The position numbers and the translations under genes were made by a program. From Sipunculus nudus (Eukaryota; Annelida; Sipuncula; Golfingiida; Sipunculidae), in contig CM049318.1 in assembly GCA_026874595.1 (NCBI GenBank), positions 16,294,241 through 16,358,240 on the forward strand: 64,000 nt of DNA, in the 5' to 3' direction. Positions 21,763-34,046 of the stretch are shown here, one piece after another; the stretch's first letter is position 1; every line of letters starts with the position of its first letter. The notes under the pieces are model-generated. The model saw only the letters and a list, made by a program, of their open reading frames with translations. It was not told where the DNA came from and did not search any database.

Positions 21763-24700
21763 GCCCCGAGGCTGTGTGTGTGTGTAATTTCAATATAACT
21801 TACTTGGGATAAAGCATTGCCGGTTACTTATTCTGCTTCAGAGTTTCGTGGCTGTGTGTGTGCCAGTGTTTGTGAAATTTCGTCATAAGTTACTAGGGAC
21901 ACAGCATTGCCGGTTACATGGTCCGCTACAGAGTCGCGAGGCTGTGTATGTGTGCGTATGTATGTGTCATCTCGACATAACTTACTAGGGACACAGCGCT
22001 GCCTGTCACCCGAGGGGTTGTGTGTGTTTGTGTAATTTTGTCATAACTTAATAGGGATACAGCATTGCCGGCTAATTGGTCCGCTTCATGTAGCCCTGAA
22101 TCAGTGTGTGTGTGCGTTAATTTTTGTGTGTAATTTTGTCATAACTTACTAGGGATACAGCATTGCCGGCTACATGGTCCGCTTCATGTAGCCCTGAATC
22201 AGTGTGTGTGTGCGTTAATTTTTGTGTGTAATTTTGTCATAACTTACTAGGGATACAGCATTGCCGGCTAATTGGTCCGCTTCATGTAGCCCTGAATCAG
22301 TGTGTGTGTGCGTTAATTTTTGTGTGTAATTTTGTCATAACTTACTAGGGATACAGCATTGCCGGCTAATTGGTCCGCTTCATGTAGCCCTGAATCAGTG
22401 TGTGTGTGCGTTAATTTTTGTGTGTAATTTTGTCATAACTTACTAGGGATACAGCATTGCCGGCTAATTGGTCCGCTTCATGTAGCCCTGAATCAGTGTG
22501 TGTGTGCGTTAATTTTTGTGTGTAATTTTGTCATAACTTACTAGGGATACAGCATTGCCGGCTAATTGGTCCGCTTCATGTAGCCCTGAATCAGTGTGTG
22601 TGTGTTAATTTTTGTGTGTAATTTTGTCATAACTTACTAGGGATACAGCATTGCCGGCTAATTGGTCCGCTTCATGTAGCCCTGAATCAGTGTGTGTGTG
22701 CGTTAATTTATGTGTGTAATTTTGTCATAACTTACTAGGGATACAGCATTGCCGGCTAATTGGTCCGCTTCATGTAGCCCTGAATCAGTGTGTGTGTGCG
22801 TTAATTTTTGTGTGTAATTTTGTCATAACTTACTAGGGATACAGCATTGCCGGCTAATTGGTCCGCTTCATGTAGCCCTGAATCAGTGTGTGTGTGCGTT
22901 AATTTTTGTGTGTAATTTTGACATAACTTACTAGGGATACAGCATTGCCGGCTAATTGGTCCGCTTCATGTAGCCCTGAATCAGTGTGTGTGTGCGTTAA
23001 TTTTTGTGTGTAATTTTGTCATAACTTACTAGGGATACAGCATTGCCGGCTAATTGGTCCGCTTCATGTAGCCCTGAATCAGTGTGTGTGCGTTAATTTT
23101 TGTGTGTAATTTTGTCATAACTTACTAGGGATACAGCATTGCCGGCTAATTGGTCCGCTTCATGTAGCCCTGAATCAGTGTGTGTGTGCGTTAATTTTTG
23201 TGTGTAATTTTGTCATAATTTACTAGGGATACAGCATTGCCGGCTAATTGGTCCGCTTCATGTAGCCCTGAATCAGTGTGTGTGCGCGTTAATTTTTGTG
23301 TGTAATTTTGTCATAACTTACTAGGGATACAGCATTGCCGGCTACATGGTCCGCTTCATGTAGCCCTGAATCAGTGTGTGTGTGCGTTAATTTTTGTGTG
23401 TATATTTGTCATAACTTACTAGGGATACAACATTGCCGGCTAATTGGTCCGCTTCATGTAGCCCTGAATCAGTGTGTGTGTGCGTTAATTTTTGTGTGTA
23501 ATTTTGTCATAACTAACTAGGGATACAGCATTGCCGGCTAATTGGTCCGCTTCATGTAGCCCTGAATCAGTGTGTGTGTGCGTTAATTTTTGTGTGTAAT
23601 TTTGTCATAACTAACTAGGGATACAGCATTGCCGGCTAATTGGTCCGCTTCATGTAGCCCTGAATCAGTGTGTGTGTGCGTTAATTTTTGTGTGTAATTT
23701 TGTCATAACTTACTAGGGATACAGCATTGCCGGCTAATTGGTCCGCTTCATGTAGCCCTGAATCAGTGTGTGTGTGCGTTAATTTTTGTGTGTAATTTTG
23801 TCATAACTTACTAGGGATACAGCATTGCCGGCTAATTGGTCCGCTTCATGTAGCCCTGAATCAGTGAGTGTGTGCGTTAATTTTTGTGTGTAATTTTGTC
23901 ATAACTTACTAGGTATACAGCATTGCCGGCTAATTGGTCCGCTTCATGTAGCCCTGAATCAGTGTGTGTGTGCGTTAATTTTTGTGTGTAATTTTGTCAT
24001 AACTTACTAGGGATACAGCATTGCCGGCTAATTGGTCCGCTTCATGTAGCCCTGAATCAATGTGTGTGTGCGTTAATTTTTGTGTGTAATTTTGTCATAA
24101 CTTACTAGGGATACAGCATTGCCGGCTAATTGGTCCGCTTCATGTAGCCCTGAATCAGTGAGTGTGTGCGTTAATTTTTGTGTGTAATTTTGTCATAACT
24201 TACTAGGGATACAGCATTGCCGGCTAATTGGTCCGCTTCATGTAGCCCTGAATCAGTGTGTGTGTGCGTTAATTTTTGTGTGTAATTTTGTCATAACTTA
24301 CTAGGGATACAGCATTGCCGGCTAATTGGTCCGCTTCATGTAGCCCTGAATCAGTGTGTGTGTGCGTTAATTTTTGTGTGTAATTTTGTCATAACTTACT
24401 AGGGATACAGCATTGCCGGCTAATTGGTCCGCTTCATGTAGCCCTGAATCAGTGTGTGTGTGCGTTAATTTTTGTGTGTAATTTTGTCATAACTTACTAG
24501 GGATACAGCATTGCCGGCTAATTGGTCCGCTTCATGTAGCCCTGAATCAGTGTGTGTGTGCGTTAATTTTTGTGTGTAATTTTGTCATAACTTACTAGGG
24601 ATACAGCATTGCCGGCTAATTGGTCCGCTTCATGTAGCCCTGAATCAGTGTGTGTGTGCGTTAATTTTTGTGTGTAATTTTGTCATAACTTACTAGGGAT

Positions 24701-26429
24701 ACAGCATTGCCGGCTAATTGGTCCGCTTCATGTAGCCCTGAATCAGTGTGTGTGTGCGTTAATTTTTGTGTGTAATTTTGTCATAACTTACTAGGGATAC
24801 AGCATTGCCGGCTAATTGGTCCGCTTCATGTAGCCCTGAATCAGTGTGTGTGTGCGTTAATTTTTGTGTGTAATTTTGTCATAACTTACTAGGGATACAG
24901 CATTGCCGGCTAATTGGTCCGCTTCATGTAGCCCTGAATCAGTGTGTGTGTGCGTTAATTTTTGTGTGTAATTTTGTCATAACTTACTAGGGATACAGCA
25001 TTGCCGGCTAATTGGTCCGCTTCATGTAGCCCTGAATCAGTGTGTGTGTGCGTTAATTTTTGTGTGTAATTTTGTCATAACTTACTAGGTATACAGCATT
25101 GCCGGCTACATGGTCCGCTTCATGTAGCCCTGAATCAGTGTGTGTGTGTGCGATTGTTTTTGTGTGTAATTTTGTCATAACTTACTAGGGATACAGCATT
25201 GCCGGCTAATTGGTCCGCTTCATGTAGCCCTGAATCAGTGTGTGTGCGCGTTAATTTTTGTGTGTAATTTTGTCATAACTTACTAGGTATACAGCATTGC
25301 CGGCTACATGGTCCGCTTCATGTAGCCCTGAATCAGTGTGTGTGTGCGTTAATTTTTGTGTGTAATTTTGTCATAACTTACTAGGGATACAGCATTGCCG
25401 GCTAATTGGTCCGCTTCATGTAGCCCTGAATCAGTGTGTGTGTGCGTTAATTTTTGTGTGTAATTTTGTCATAACTTACTAGGGATACAGCATTGCCGGC
25501 TAATTGGTCCGCTTCATGTAGCCCTGAATCAGTGTGTGTGTGCGTTAATTTTTGTGTGTAATTTTGTCATAACTAACTAGGGATACAGCATTGCCGGCTA
25601 ATTGGTCCGCTTCATGTAGCCCTGAATCAGTGTGTGTGTGCGTTAATTTTTGTGTGTAATTTTGTCATAACTTACTAGGTATACAGCATTGCCGGCTACA
25701 TGGTCCGCTTCATGTAGCCCTGAATCAGTGTGTGTGTGCGTTAATTTTTGTGTGTAATTTTGTCATAACTTACTAGGGATACAGCATTGCCGGCTAATTG
25801 GTCCGCTTCATGTAGCCCTGAATCAGTGTGTGTGTGCGTTAATTTTTGTGTGTAATTTTGTCATAACTTACTAGGGATACAGCATTGCCGGCTAATTGGT
25901 CCGCTTCATGTAGCCCTGAATCAGTGTGTGTGTGCGTTAATTTTTGTGTGTAATTTTGTCATAACTAACTAGGGATACAGCATTGCCGGCTAATTGGTCC
26001 GCTTCATGTAGCCCTGAATCAGTGTGTGTGTGCGTTAATTTTTGTGTGTAATTTTGTCATAACTTACTAGGGATACAGCATTGCCGGCTAATTGGTCCGC
26101 TTCATGTAGCCCTGAATCAGTGTGTGTGTGCGTTAATTTTTGTGTGTAATTTTGTCATAACTTACTAGGGATACAGCATTGCCGGCTAATTGGTCCGCTT
26201 CATGTAGCCCTGAATCAGTGTGTGTGTGCGTTAATTTTTGTGTGTAATTTTGTCATAACTTACTAGGTATACAGCATTGCCGGCTACATGGTCCGCTTCA
26301 TGTAGCCCTGAATCAGTGTGTGTGTGTGCGATTGTTTTTGTGTGTAATTTTGTGATAACTTACTAGGGACACAGCACTGCCTGTCACCCGAGGGTGTGTG
26401 TGTGTTTGTGTAATTTTGTCATTACTTAC
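21763..26429. repeat. 98-bp satellite (about 44 near-identical units plus diverged edge units) derived from the exon 3 border
   Basis: Successive GCCCTGAATC marks fall 98 bases apart from 22102 to 26314 (44 marks), with few substitutions. Read on the minus strand each unit contains a decayed copy of the 3' half of the adjacent six-cysteine exon (GGGCTA..GCGGACCAA..CCGGCAATGCTGTATCCC), the splice donor TA|GTAAGT, then intronic GT/CA-rich DNA. The left edge (21763-22040) holds older units closer to the real exon, with CAGAG(C/T)C.CGAGGCTG. The array fills the intron directly after the exon it came from. Variant units (AGGTATACAGC plus TACATGG; CGATTGTTTTT) recur at 25,087-25,160 and 26,267-26,340, pointing to a later block duplication. 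Frames through it are artefacts. Confidence 0.95.
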
Positions 26430-26543
26430 TAGGGATACAGCATTGTCGGTTGCTTGGTCCGCTTCAGAGCCCTGAAGCGTAGCCTCCGTTGCAGTAGTTC
26501 GTGTTGATGGCACACTGTCCCCTCATGGCGCTACACTTCGTAT
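26430..26543 (-). pseudogene. Copy 2 exon 3: six-cysteine module with in-frame TGA
   Basis: 114 nt with sound acceptor (TTTAAG) and donor (CCTA|GTAAGT). The fourth cysteine codon is TGA (26464-26466). Two substitutions within four bases separate it from copy 1, and both agree with a sequence present in the adjacent intronic repeats. The other five cysteines remain. The second codon is Thr instead of Pro (DTKC against DPKC). Confidence 0.8.
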
Positions 26544-26793
26544 CTTAAATATACATATTTAATGAACAATAATTAACTTAAATAATATTTCATTCATCTC
26601 CACATTCATATCTACTCTCCTGTCTGTCCCTGTCTCGGGACCTGTACGTATATCTTTCCCTCTCTTTCTCTCTCTCACACACACACCTTTACTTCTCATC
26701 TCATCATCACTACTCTTTCTCTGATTCCCATCTTATTTCATTTACCTTTTATATTTATATGTATACAGCCAGTGTCAACAGTCTGGTTCATAC

Positions 26794-26971
26794 CGTTGTT
26801 AGTCGAGGGACATTTCTTGACACAGGGCACCCTCTGACTTGGTCTACTGCAGGGCCATTCTGGGCACGTAACCCCACGGACAACGGGGCGGGTTCTGGTC
26901 TTATAACCGTGTTGTCCACAACGGCTGGCTAGGCATGCGCTCCATGCGCCCCACGGTCCCAGTACGCAGGG
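26794..26971 (-). CDS. Copy 2 exon 2: TSP1 repeat
   Basis: 59 codons plus one base; W-x-x-W-S-x-C start (LGPWGAWSACLAS) and six cysteines. It is one codon longer than copy 1 (VTCPEWPCSRP against ATCGGPCSRP). The donor is AACG|GTATGA. One 23-bp unit, the seed of copy 1's array, follows the donor at 26765-26788. Confidence 0.8.
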
Positions 26972-27430
26972 CTTAGATTTATAACAGATAACTTGTACTA
27001 AACACATGTACTAGACATATGATGACATCTTCAGGGTAACACAGGCAATTACAGGACTTTTAAAACAAAGATTCAAAGAATTTTAAAGTTCAAATACAAG
27101 CAAAAGGAAAGATGAGAAATAGGCCATAAAAATGGCCTGGAGATATTTGTATATATTGTAAAAGGGTATAATCAGGAGCTTAATAATGGCTATTCTTTCA
27201 CACTATCAGTTCAGTTTTGGTTCATACAATTGTTTCCCAGCAAAACAATCCCAGCTTAGATTATAACAGATAACTTGTACTAAACACATATACTAGACTG
27301 ATGATGACATCTTCAGGGTAACACAGGCAGTAACAGGACTTTTAAAACAAAAAATCAAAGAATTTTAAAATTAAAATTTAAGTAGAAGGAAAGATGGTAG
27401 AAATGCTATCAAAAATCGCCTAGAGATATC
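26971..27430. repeat. Duplicated intron block (about 283-bp spacing)
   Basis: 26971-27140 and 27254-27430 share GCTTAGATT(T)ATAACAGATAACTTG, GATGACATCTTCAGGGTAA and CAGGACTTTTAAAACA. The duplicate therefore carries a second copy of the TSP1-exon acceptor (CTAAG) without the exon. Confidence 0.65.
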
Positions 27431-27863
27431 TCTATATATTTCAAGCTGATATTATTGTCAAATGCACACTTACTGTCAAATTGTCAAATATGGGATATAT
27501 CGCGTTTTTTAAAACAAAAATAAAAAATAGTCTTAAATGGAAACATCTTTAGACCAACAACACAAATTATATTTATAGATAAAAGTTCTAATAGGGACAT
27601 TCTGAGGATCAAAATATGTATACGCCATTTGGACTTAAGTTATTTCAATATTTATATTTAAAGCTAAACTGATTCAAAGTACTTTGACGAATTTAATACC
27701 TTAAAACTCCAACGTCAATAATCTTAGGCAACTAATAATAAAACCACAAATGTTTTTATCCCATATGAAATTGATATGAAACATAAGAGTGTATCCAAAT
27801 GTTTTATCACAACTGAAGTCAATGATTGGCCTTTCTACGTGATTATCTGCGCGAACATCTTAC

Positions 27864-27959
27864 CTTTGGGGTGCAGTTTGGTCGTCGCCACCACCATCCC
27901 TCCGCGCATGCGCATAAGGCGACAATGAGCAGCATAACAGCAAACCTGTGACTGACCAT
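27864..27959 (-). CDS. Copy 2 exon 1: signal peptide
   Basis: 32 codons, MVSHRFAVMLLIVALCACAE followed by a mature start GWWWRRPNCTPK. It exits in phase 0 at AAG|GTAAGA. The acceptor TTCTAG is kept just before the ATG. Confidence 0.8.
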
Positions 27960-28119
27960 TTTGGCACTAGAATTTCAAGAGATAGATAAAAATAACGATG
28001 CAGATCATATTTTCTATTTTTATTTTGTCTTACTGACATCTCTCTCTCTCTCTCTTACTTATATATTGGCTGTGTTAATTAGCTATAATGAATATATCAA
28101 GAGTAATCCAATATCTTAC

Positions 28120-28225
28120 CGTTTCCACCCGGGTTCGGCCCTCAGCTGATCAATATATCCGATTAGTTCAAATAGATAAGTAAAAATATTGTTTAAGGGG
28201 CACTTCAAGAGAATCCGTATACAGC
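28120..28225 (-). promoter_or_regulatory. Copy 2 non-coding first exon (5' end approximate)
   Basis: Ends at GGAAACG|GTAAGA (donor at 28119) and matches the block upstream of copy 3. A TATA-like TTTATATGG at 28252-28260 sits upstream at usual spacing. Confidence 0.4.
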
Positions 28226-28251
28226 AGCCGGATTCATTGAGCCGTTACTGA

Positions 28252-28260
28252 CCATATAAA
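28252..28260 (-). promoter_or_regulatory. TATA-like element of copy 2
   Basis: TTTATATGG, conserved with copy 3. In copy 1 the aligned site is degraded (GATATTCC), so copy 1 may use another element. Confidence 0.35.
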
Positions 28261-30477
28261 AATATCCGTTGTTCATAATTATATGGATATCAACAAAATC
28301 TCTGTTGTTCATAAAATGATTAATATTAACTGAATCTCTTAACCTGATTTGTGGAGTATGAAAAATGGATGCCGCCTTTGGTAATTCGGTAATATATCTG
28401 GTTGCTTGCCTTCTTGCCTTCAAGTTATATTTCGTTTAACATTTTATTTCACCTGGAGAGCGATCGAAAAAGTTTGATATATATTACTGTTCAATGAAAA
28501 CATGTCAGCAAACCACATATGTGATTTTGCTGAAATCGTTAATTCTTGACAAAGAAGAACGTATCCTTGTCGTGAACTAGAATTCGACATTTTGACAGGA
28601 AGATGAACATGATAGAGAACCTACCTACAGAAATGAGCCAACAAAGTAAATTCACTAAACCTGATCACAAACCAAAAAAAGTATGTGCGACTCTTTCCTC
28701 CAAAATATACACAGTCGTATACACACATTCTTCAACATGTTCGTCAGGGATGTTAAATTAAAAATATGCCGATGAGGTAGGAGTTTGATTATTGATATAT
28801 TTATATTTATTTATATATTTATCATTTTGATTGTTTATTATAGTAAATATTGCTTGATTCCAAAATGTATTAGATAAACTGTAGCAATAATTATCTATCA
28901 TAATCTGTAGCAATAAGCTTTATTGCCTAGCTTGAACAAAATGTAGCTAATTTTCTTTAACTGCATAATCGGAAAAGATGGATAGACTAATGCGACACCC
29001 GACGTTATGTGATGTCTAGTATGCTTAGGTGAATGTCAACATCATTGCCTCCTCCATGAGAGTATGCGTTCAGCCCTGTTCGTGTGTGTTTGTGTGTGTG
29101 TGTGTTCTCAAAATAAATCTCGCAATTATAACAGAATCTCATGATATTTTCAGAGCATTTTAGGCATTTGAATTTTGGACAAAAAGAGCCGATTAGATTT
29201 CTGTGTTAATCTTGCAAATAATTCGGATTCTGGAACGTCATCAAGTAATATTAACAAATGTACAGTCACTTATGTACAAATGAAATTGGGATTATGGGCC
29301 AAATAGGTGAATGCAAACACGAGTTGAAGAACATCTGCACGAATTAATGGAAGTATGGACGGAACAAGAGAATGTTAATGTTTATTTACAAATGTAAATG
29401 GTATTTGCTGTAATGACTGGTCCCCGAGGTCGTGGACCAGAGATCAGAGGGGTCACTTACGGGTCACGGGAATGGCTTCAGTCAGCTGTTGTAATAGGTA
29501 CTGAATAAAACGGTTAAACACAACAGTGAACACGTTTACAGGAGTATCACACATAAAGGACCGCTCACATGGCGGAGGCTTGCATTCCTGAGAATGCATA
29601 TTTCTAGTTACTGTAAGATATTTACACAATGACGAGTTAGACCTGCTGCGCTACAGATATTTCAACTGTGTATACCGATTCTGGGTTCATTTTTATCCTT
29701 AAACTTTTTATCGTTTCTACACTATAAGTACGTTATTTGTTTTTTTTTTTTTACATTTCGTAGAAATTATAGTTGTTGTACTGTCGTAGTTTTTGTGGTA
29801 ATTCTGTACCAAAAAAAGCGTTCACTTTTGAAACCACTGGTTGTCACTGTTTGCAAAACGCAATTAACAAAATAACTATTTGTCCTTCTTGAATATGTTT
29901 GCATTATCCCCACACACTTTATAAACATTTTGATATAAACAAAACGCACAGCATGTGTACTGTGGAATCTGCGTTGTCTGGCCTATATAAGTTTAACTTT
30001 AGGGATTATCTTCAAACGAAGAAGGTGTCTGATGGGGAAAAAATGAGTTATATTCTGTATTTTGAATCGATAAATAATGGATTTAAGGTAGGGCTCTTGA
30101 ACTTTGCGTGATATTGCCTGTTTTTAAATGGCATAGATCCCGTTTTCATTTGTGGATTTGACAAGTGTGAATGTTTTAAAATATTTTTTATGAATTTTCA
30201 GATGGTTAAAAAGTTTAATAAATTCGACAAAATTTTACAATCCTAAACAAATATTATACCAATGGAGGCTAACATGAAGTATCTCTGTTTTTATTAGTCA
30301 ATTAAAATATATTTGTGAATCGTTAATTAGCCTTGTATATTTTTATTCCTGTTTTGATTGCTCTTCACGAAATACAACGAGTCGAAACCGTGAAAATATC
30401 ATAGGTTATTACGGTACCATATGCAAATATTGAAGAAAAAAACAAGTATAACACAAGATATGAAAAGATATAGATGT
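28261..30477. other. Spacer between copies 2 and 1; duplicate of 16.2-18.6 kb
   Basis: Non-coding as far as I can see; aligns along its length with the spacer between copies 3 and 2. Contains a short (GT)n near 29085-29105 and a T run near 29740. Confidence 0.7.
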
Positions 30478-30483
30478 TTTATT
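30478..30483 (-). terminator. Poly(A) signal of copy 1
   Basis: AATAAA on the minus strand within CAAATAAAACATC, about 230 bases after the stop codon. Confidence 0.5.
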
Positions 30484-30709
30484 TGATTTAGAAAGGGAAA
30501 CCACAACGTCAGTATTTCATAAAAGTGTACCGTGCATTTCGTGTTGCTTTGCAATTGATCCAAAGCAATGGTGAATATAATCACTTAAAAGAATAAACTA
30601 AGTATAGTGTATTTTTGGCCCTATAAAGCTTACAGCATAAAATCAGCGAATATCATAAGCTCATCCAGCGAAACGATGCCGCGGGTCTCCAGTGAAGGGG
30701 GCAGGCACC

Positions 30710-30909
30710 TCATGTCATCGGGATGTGCTTGCAGGCGGCCTGCAGTTTTTTGCGCAGGTTTCGGTAGGTGGCGGGACTGCGGTGGTAGAAGTTGTCGTCA
30801 ATGTGGACGGGGTCTTTCCTGGACCACACCCCTCCCCAGCGGAGTCCGGAACCCATCACTTTAGTCAGGAAGCATTTGTACGGGTTGGTCCCACTCTTGC
30901 GGTAATTAG
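30710..30909 (-). CDS. Copy 1 exon 6: M15 domain, part 3 (C-terminus)
   Basis: 200 nt, acceptor TTTTAG, stop TGA at 30710-30712. GSGLRWGGVW and RKDPVHIDDNFY complete the M15 signature. Confidence 0.88.
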
Positions 30910-33900
30910 CTAAAACAAAGAGTACACATATCTAAGTACATGTATATATGAGATGGTCTCCGCTTGTTCCTTTCCCGAGAAGGATATGCTTTCACCCATG
31001 TTTATTTGCGTGTTAATTGATTCAATTATCATTTAAATTATTATTTAATCTTTCATTCAATTATTGATTTTGGTGCGGAACCGGATTGTCTATTGTACTG
31101 TATTGTCCATTCTGCTAAAGTGCTCTCTGGGGACCAGTCTAGTGTGTACTATCATCATCATTTTGATAATATATGTACCATTATGGATAAAATAATACTA
31201 AATAAACACTTGATCAGGACATGATAAGACTGGGCATACATACTAGTATGTATATGTATATTGGAGAATCATCCCATTTTTATCACCAGAAATCACATAG
31301 GGTTACCACCTTTGTATGTTTATTCTTATTGTCCTTTATTCGTGTGCTATATATTATTTACTTGAATCGAAATATTGGTTTATCGATTTAAAAGGGGTGT
31401 ATTGTCTACATACCAATAACTGCGTTATTATTGGTATGTTTTTATATGCATTTATTATATAAGCGTTATAACTATATTTTCGCCTTGAGACCTGTGTCAA
31501 ACTCTAAAACGGAAAAACGCTTTCTTTGACCACGCCCAAATCTTCATTTTTATAGAAAGATGCTGTGTAAAAACTGAAATTAACCCTTGAGGTGCTTGGC
31601 TAAAAAAAAAAAAAAAACACTACCGCTTTACGCCGGTTACTTACATTGCATGCATGCGGAGTTACAGTGGGTTGAGCCGTGTTTCAGGTTAAAGTCAATG
31701 GCGTGGCCCACCAGGTGTGTACTGCTGGACGCTGGTGTTACGATCGCTCCTCCGATTTTAGCTCCAAGCTTACGCCAGCTGTGAGTCACGTATACCTAAA
31801 ACAAAATTTCAATGATATGACCAAATACCCTGCTTTATGTATAGAACATGAAATATACAGTGATATTTTTATTGTAATATCCATAAAACTTAAATTAATT
31901 ATTAATTCATAATTCATAAGAATAAACAACATTTTTTTTTCGTGTACTGAATACATTGTTGACTTGATTTTTCATATTCTAAGTTAAATTCTAAGTTTGT
32001 GTTTATAGCAAACACGGTACATTCAAGTCTAGAAAGTATATTTCGGAGTCCCTGGTCTTCTTGTCTTTGCTATAACGTGGGTATATCCGGGCTTATTGAG
32101 TTTTACTTATTAGTTGGTCAATAATTTATCTTTTCTTGGTAGATTTTTGTATGATTATAAATATTTCAGTTGTTTAACATGTATCTTTAACTGATTAAGT
32201 CTAACCTGTACACGCAAGGCTGAAAACAATTAGATTATACAGCTTAAACTCCTCATACTCAGGTACCTATCAATGAACTCGTGTTAATTCCCGCCATGTA
32301 AGGTTCGTATATTGCCTCTGTGACGAATGTATCAGCTTTTATATTTACAAGCTGTAATTAACCACAGTGCATGCGCCCAAATTGATAAAAACAAAACAAA
32401 CAGTCCGTGTACCGAAGGATCGGCGTTTGGCTGAAGGGATAATCTTTAGTTAATACATGTCAAATATCGAAATAACACTTTTGAATAGAACATTCAATAT
32501 CCTTGGGGGAAAACGCATGGGAGAATAGTTAAATATAACTCTCATTGTTTTTAATGTAAACAAACTGCAGTATAATATTTGCACGAATTAGGATGTCAGG
32601 TCTAAAGTGCCAGTCAGACGCGGTTCCGGGGGCAGTGGGTCCGGACCCCCATATTTTAAAGGATTTCAGACCATTTTTCCGGCATGGAATCCCCTTTAAC
32701 TGACCTGGAGACGTTATTTTAGGTTTTGTCATTTGTCCTCCTGGGTTTGACCCCCTCCTTTTCTTAAATCCTGGATCCTCCTCTTCCCAGTGCTTTATCC
32801 TGTTCACAACCCGTCATACCCTTGTGAACGTGTTGCCTTTCCTTTATGTCTGGGTTTCAACTATAACTTACATATTGCGTCCTGCACGGTTGTATACAAG
32901 AGTTGCCAATGTTCAACGAGAACTGACCTTGACCCCGCAGGTTTTGGCATGGCGGCCGACAGTGTCCAGACTGCTCCTGAATCCGTTCTCAATGTGGATC
33001 GTGTCTCCCACGAAATACGAGTTACTGTAACTGCGCACAGTGCACTGGCTTCCTAAGATGACAAGATAAATAAATTATATATTTTTATAAATACATGCAT
33101 ACATACATACATGGACGTATATAAACACATTTACATTTAGGGTTGGGTCCAAAAGAGACCCAGCGCATATAAATGCAAATGCTTTAAATAAATAATATGC
33201 AAATACATTTAAAAATACATTTGATTACAACCCTATTATTAAATCTAAATGACTTCCTCCAGCTTCAAAATATACCTACCTTTCATACTAAATTTTGTTT
33301 ACTGATGATGACCATTTTTTGATTTCCTCGGAACTGCAATCAAATATTTATTCAACTCCCTTTGATTGATTGTTCCATCATTATTTTTAGTGTTTTATTC
33401 AAAATTTCAATTAGAATCGGAAATAAAGTCATCATTTTAACATGTAGCAATTGTCTCTACAACTGTCATATATTGTTACTTGCAGATGCAAATAAAAAAA
33501 AAAAAACAGCAACCTTTAAATACATAGAGGTTTGACTCATTCAAGTATTCTTTTGGTTTACAGATGTATTAAATCATACTTTGTTTTCCTAATAAAAGCT
33601 TTAGTGATTTTGTACTGTATAGTGGGTGCGGGCATTTTTCTCTGCTGTTAGGAAACTTTTGTCGAGAATTATATGTATAAATGGAAAATATGATCCACTG
33701 AAATTGTGGTGACATCCGCGTTGGGTCTGTTGCAGGAGAATATGAGGTAACCTTAAACAGCAACACATTCTAGGAACACAGACAATGGCCACGTTTAAAC
33801 ATATATCAGATATCTAAATGTCATTGACGAGTTCGCATGTACACGGATGTTTTACTTGAACAGATTAAATGTTCCGGGTAAACATATTAGAGGTTATTTT

Positions 33901-34015
33901 TACAAACCTTGTGTACTCGCCAGGGGCGTCAATATATGGGGATGGGGTATATATCCCCCCCCCGCACACTTTCAGCAAGGGAGGGGGGATGGTCATTGTA
34001 ATTAGAGCTCCGAGG

Positions 34016-34046
<31 letters not shown>

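Larger units (their letters stand above)
18814..27959 (-). pseudogene. Secreted TSP1 / six-cysteine / M15-type peptidase, copy 2 (nonsense codon; decayed motif)
   Basis: Same six coding exons as its neighbours: 27959-27864, 26971-26794, 26543-26430, 20990-20866, 20257-20107, 19013-18814. All splice sites and phases are intact. In the third exon the codon for the fourth cysteine reads TGA (26466-26464) where copies 1 and 3 read TGT, truncating the product at residue 117, before the whole peptidase domain. In the last exon the conserved GLRWGG reads ELRLGR, which would damage the M15 fold or active-site rim even if the stop were bypassed; the zinc-ligand motifs KSTHLVGHAID and KDPVH are kept. 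The intron after the third exon is 5.4 kb long because of a 98-bp tandem array made from that exon's own border. Copy 2 is very like copy 1, so the damage is recent. It could still express a short TSP1 protein, and the stop could be polymorphic. Confidence 0.75.

Noticed and set aside
22041-26340. Regular direct repeats that could suggest a CRISPR array
   Set aside because: Units are 98 bases with no unique spacers, the host is eukaryotic, and the unit is explained by the adjacent exon border.
26464-26466. TGA at a cysteine position read as selenocysteine
   Set aside because: The residue is a disulphide cysteine of a secreted module, the paralogues use TGT, and the presumed 3' UTR shows no SECIS-like fold that is absent from copy 1. 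A nonsense mutation is simpler.
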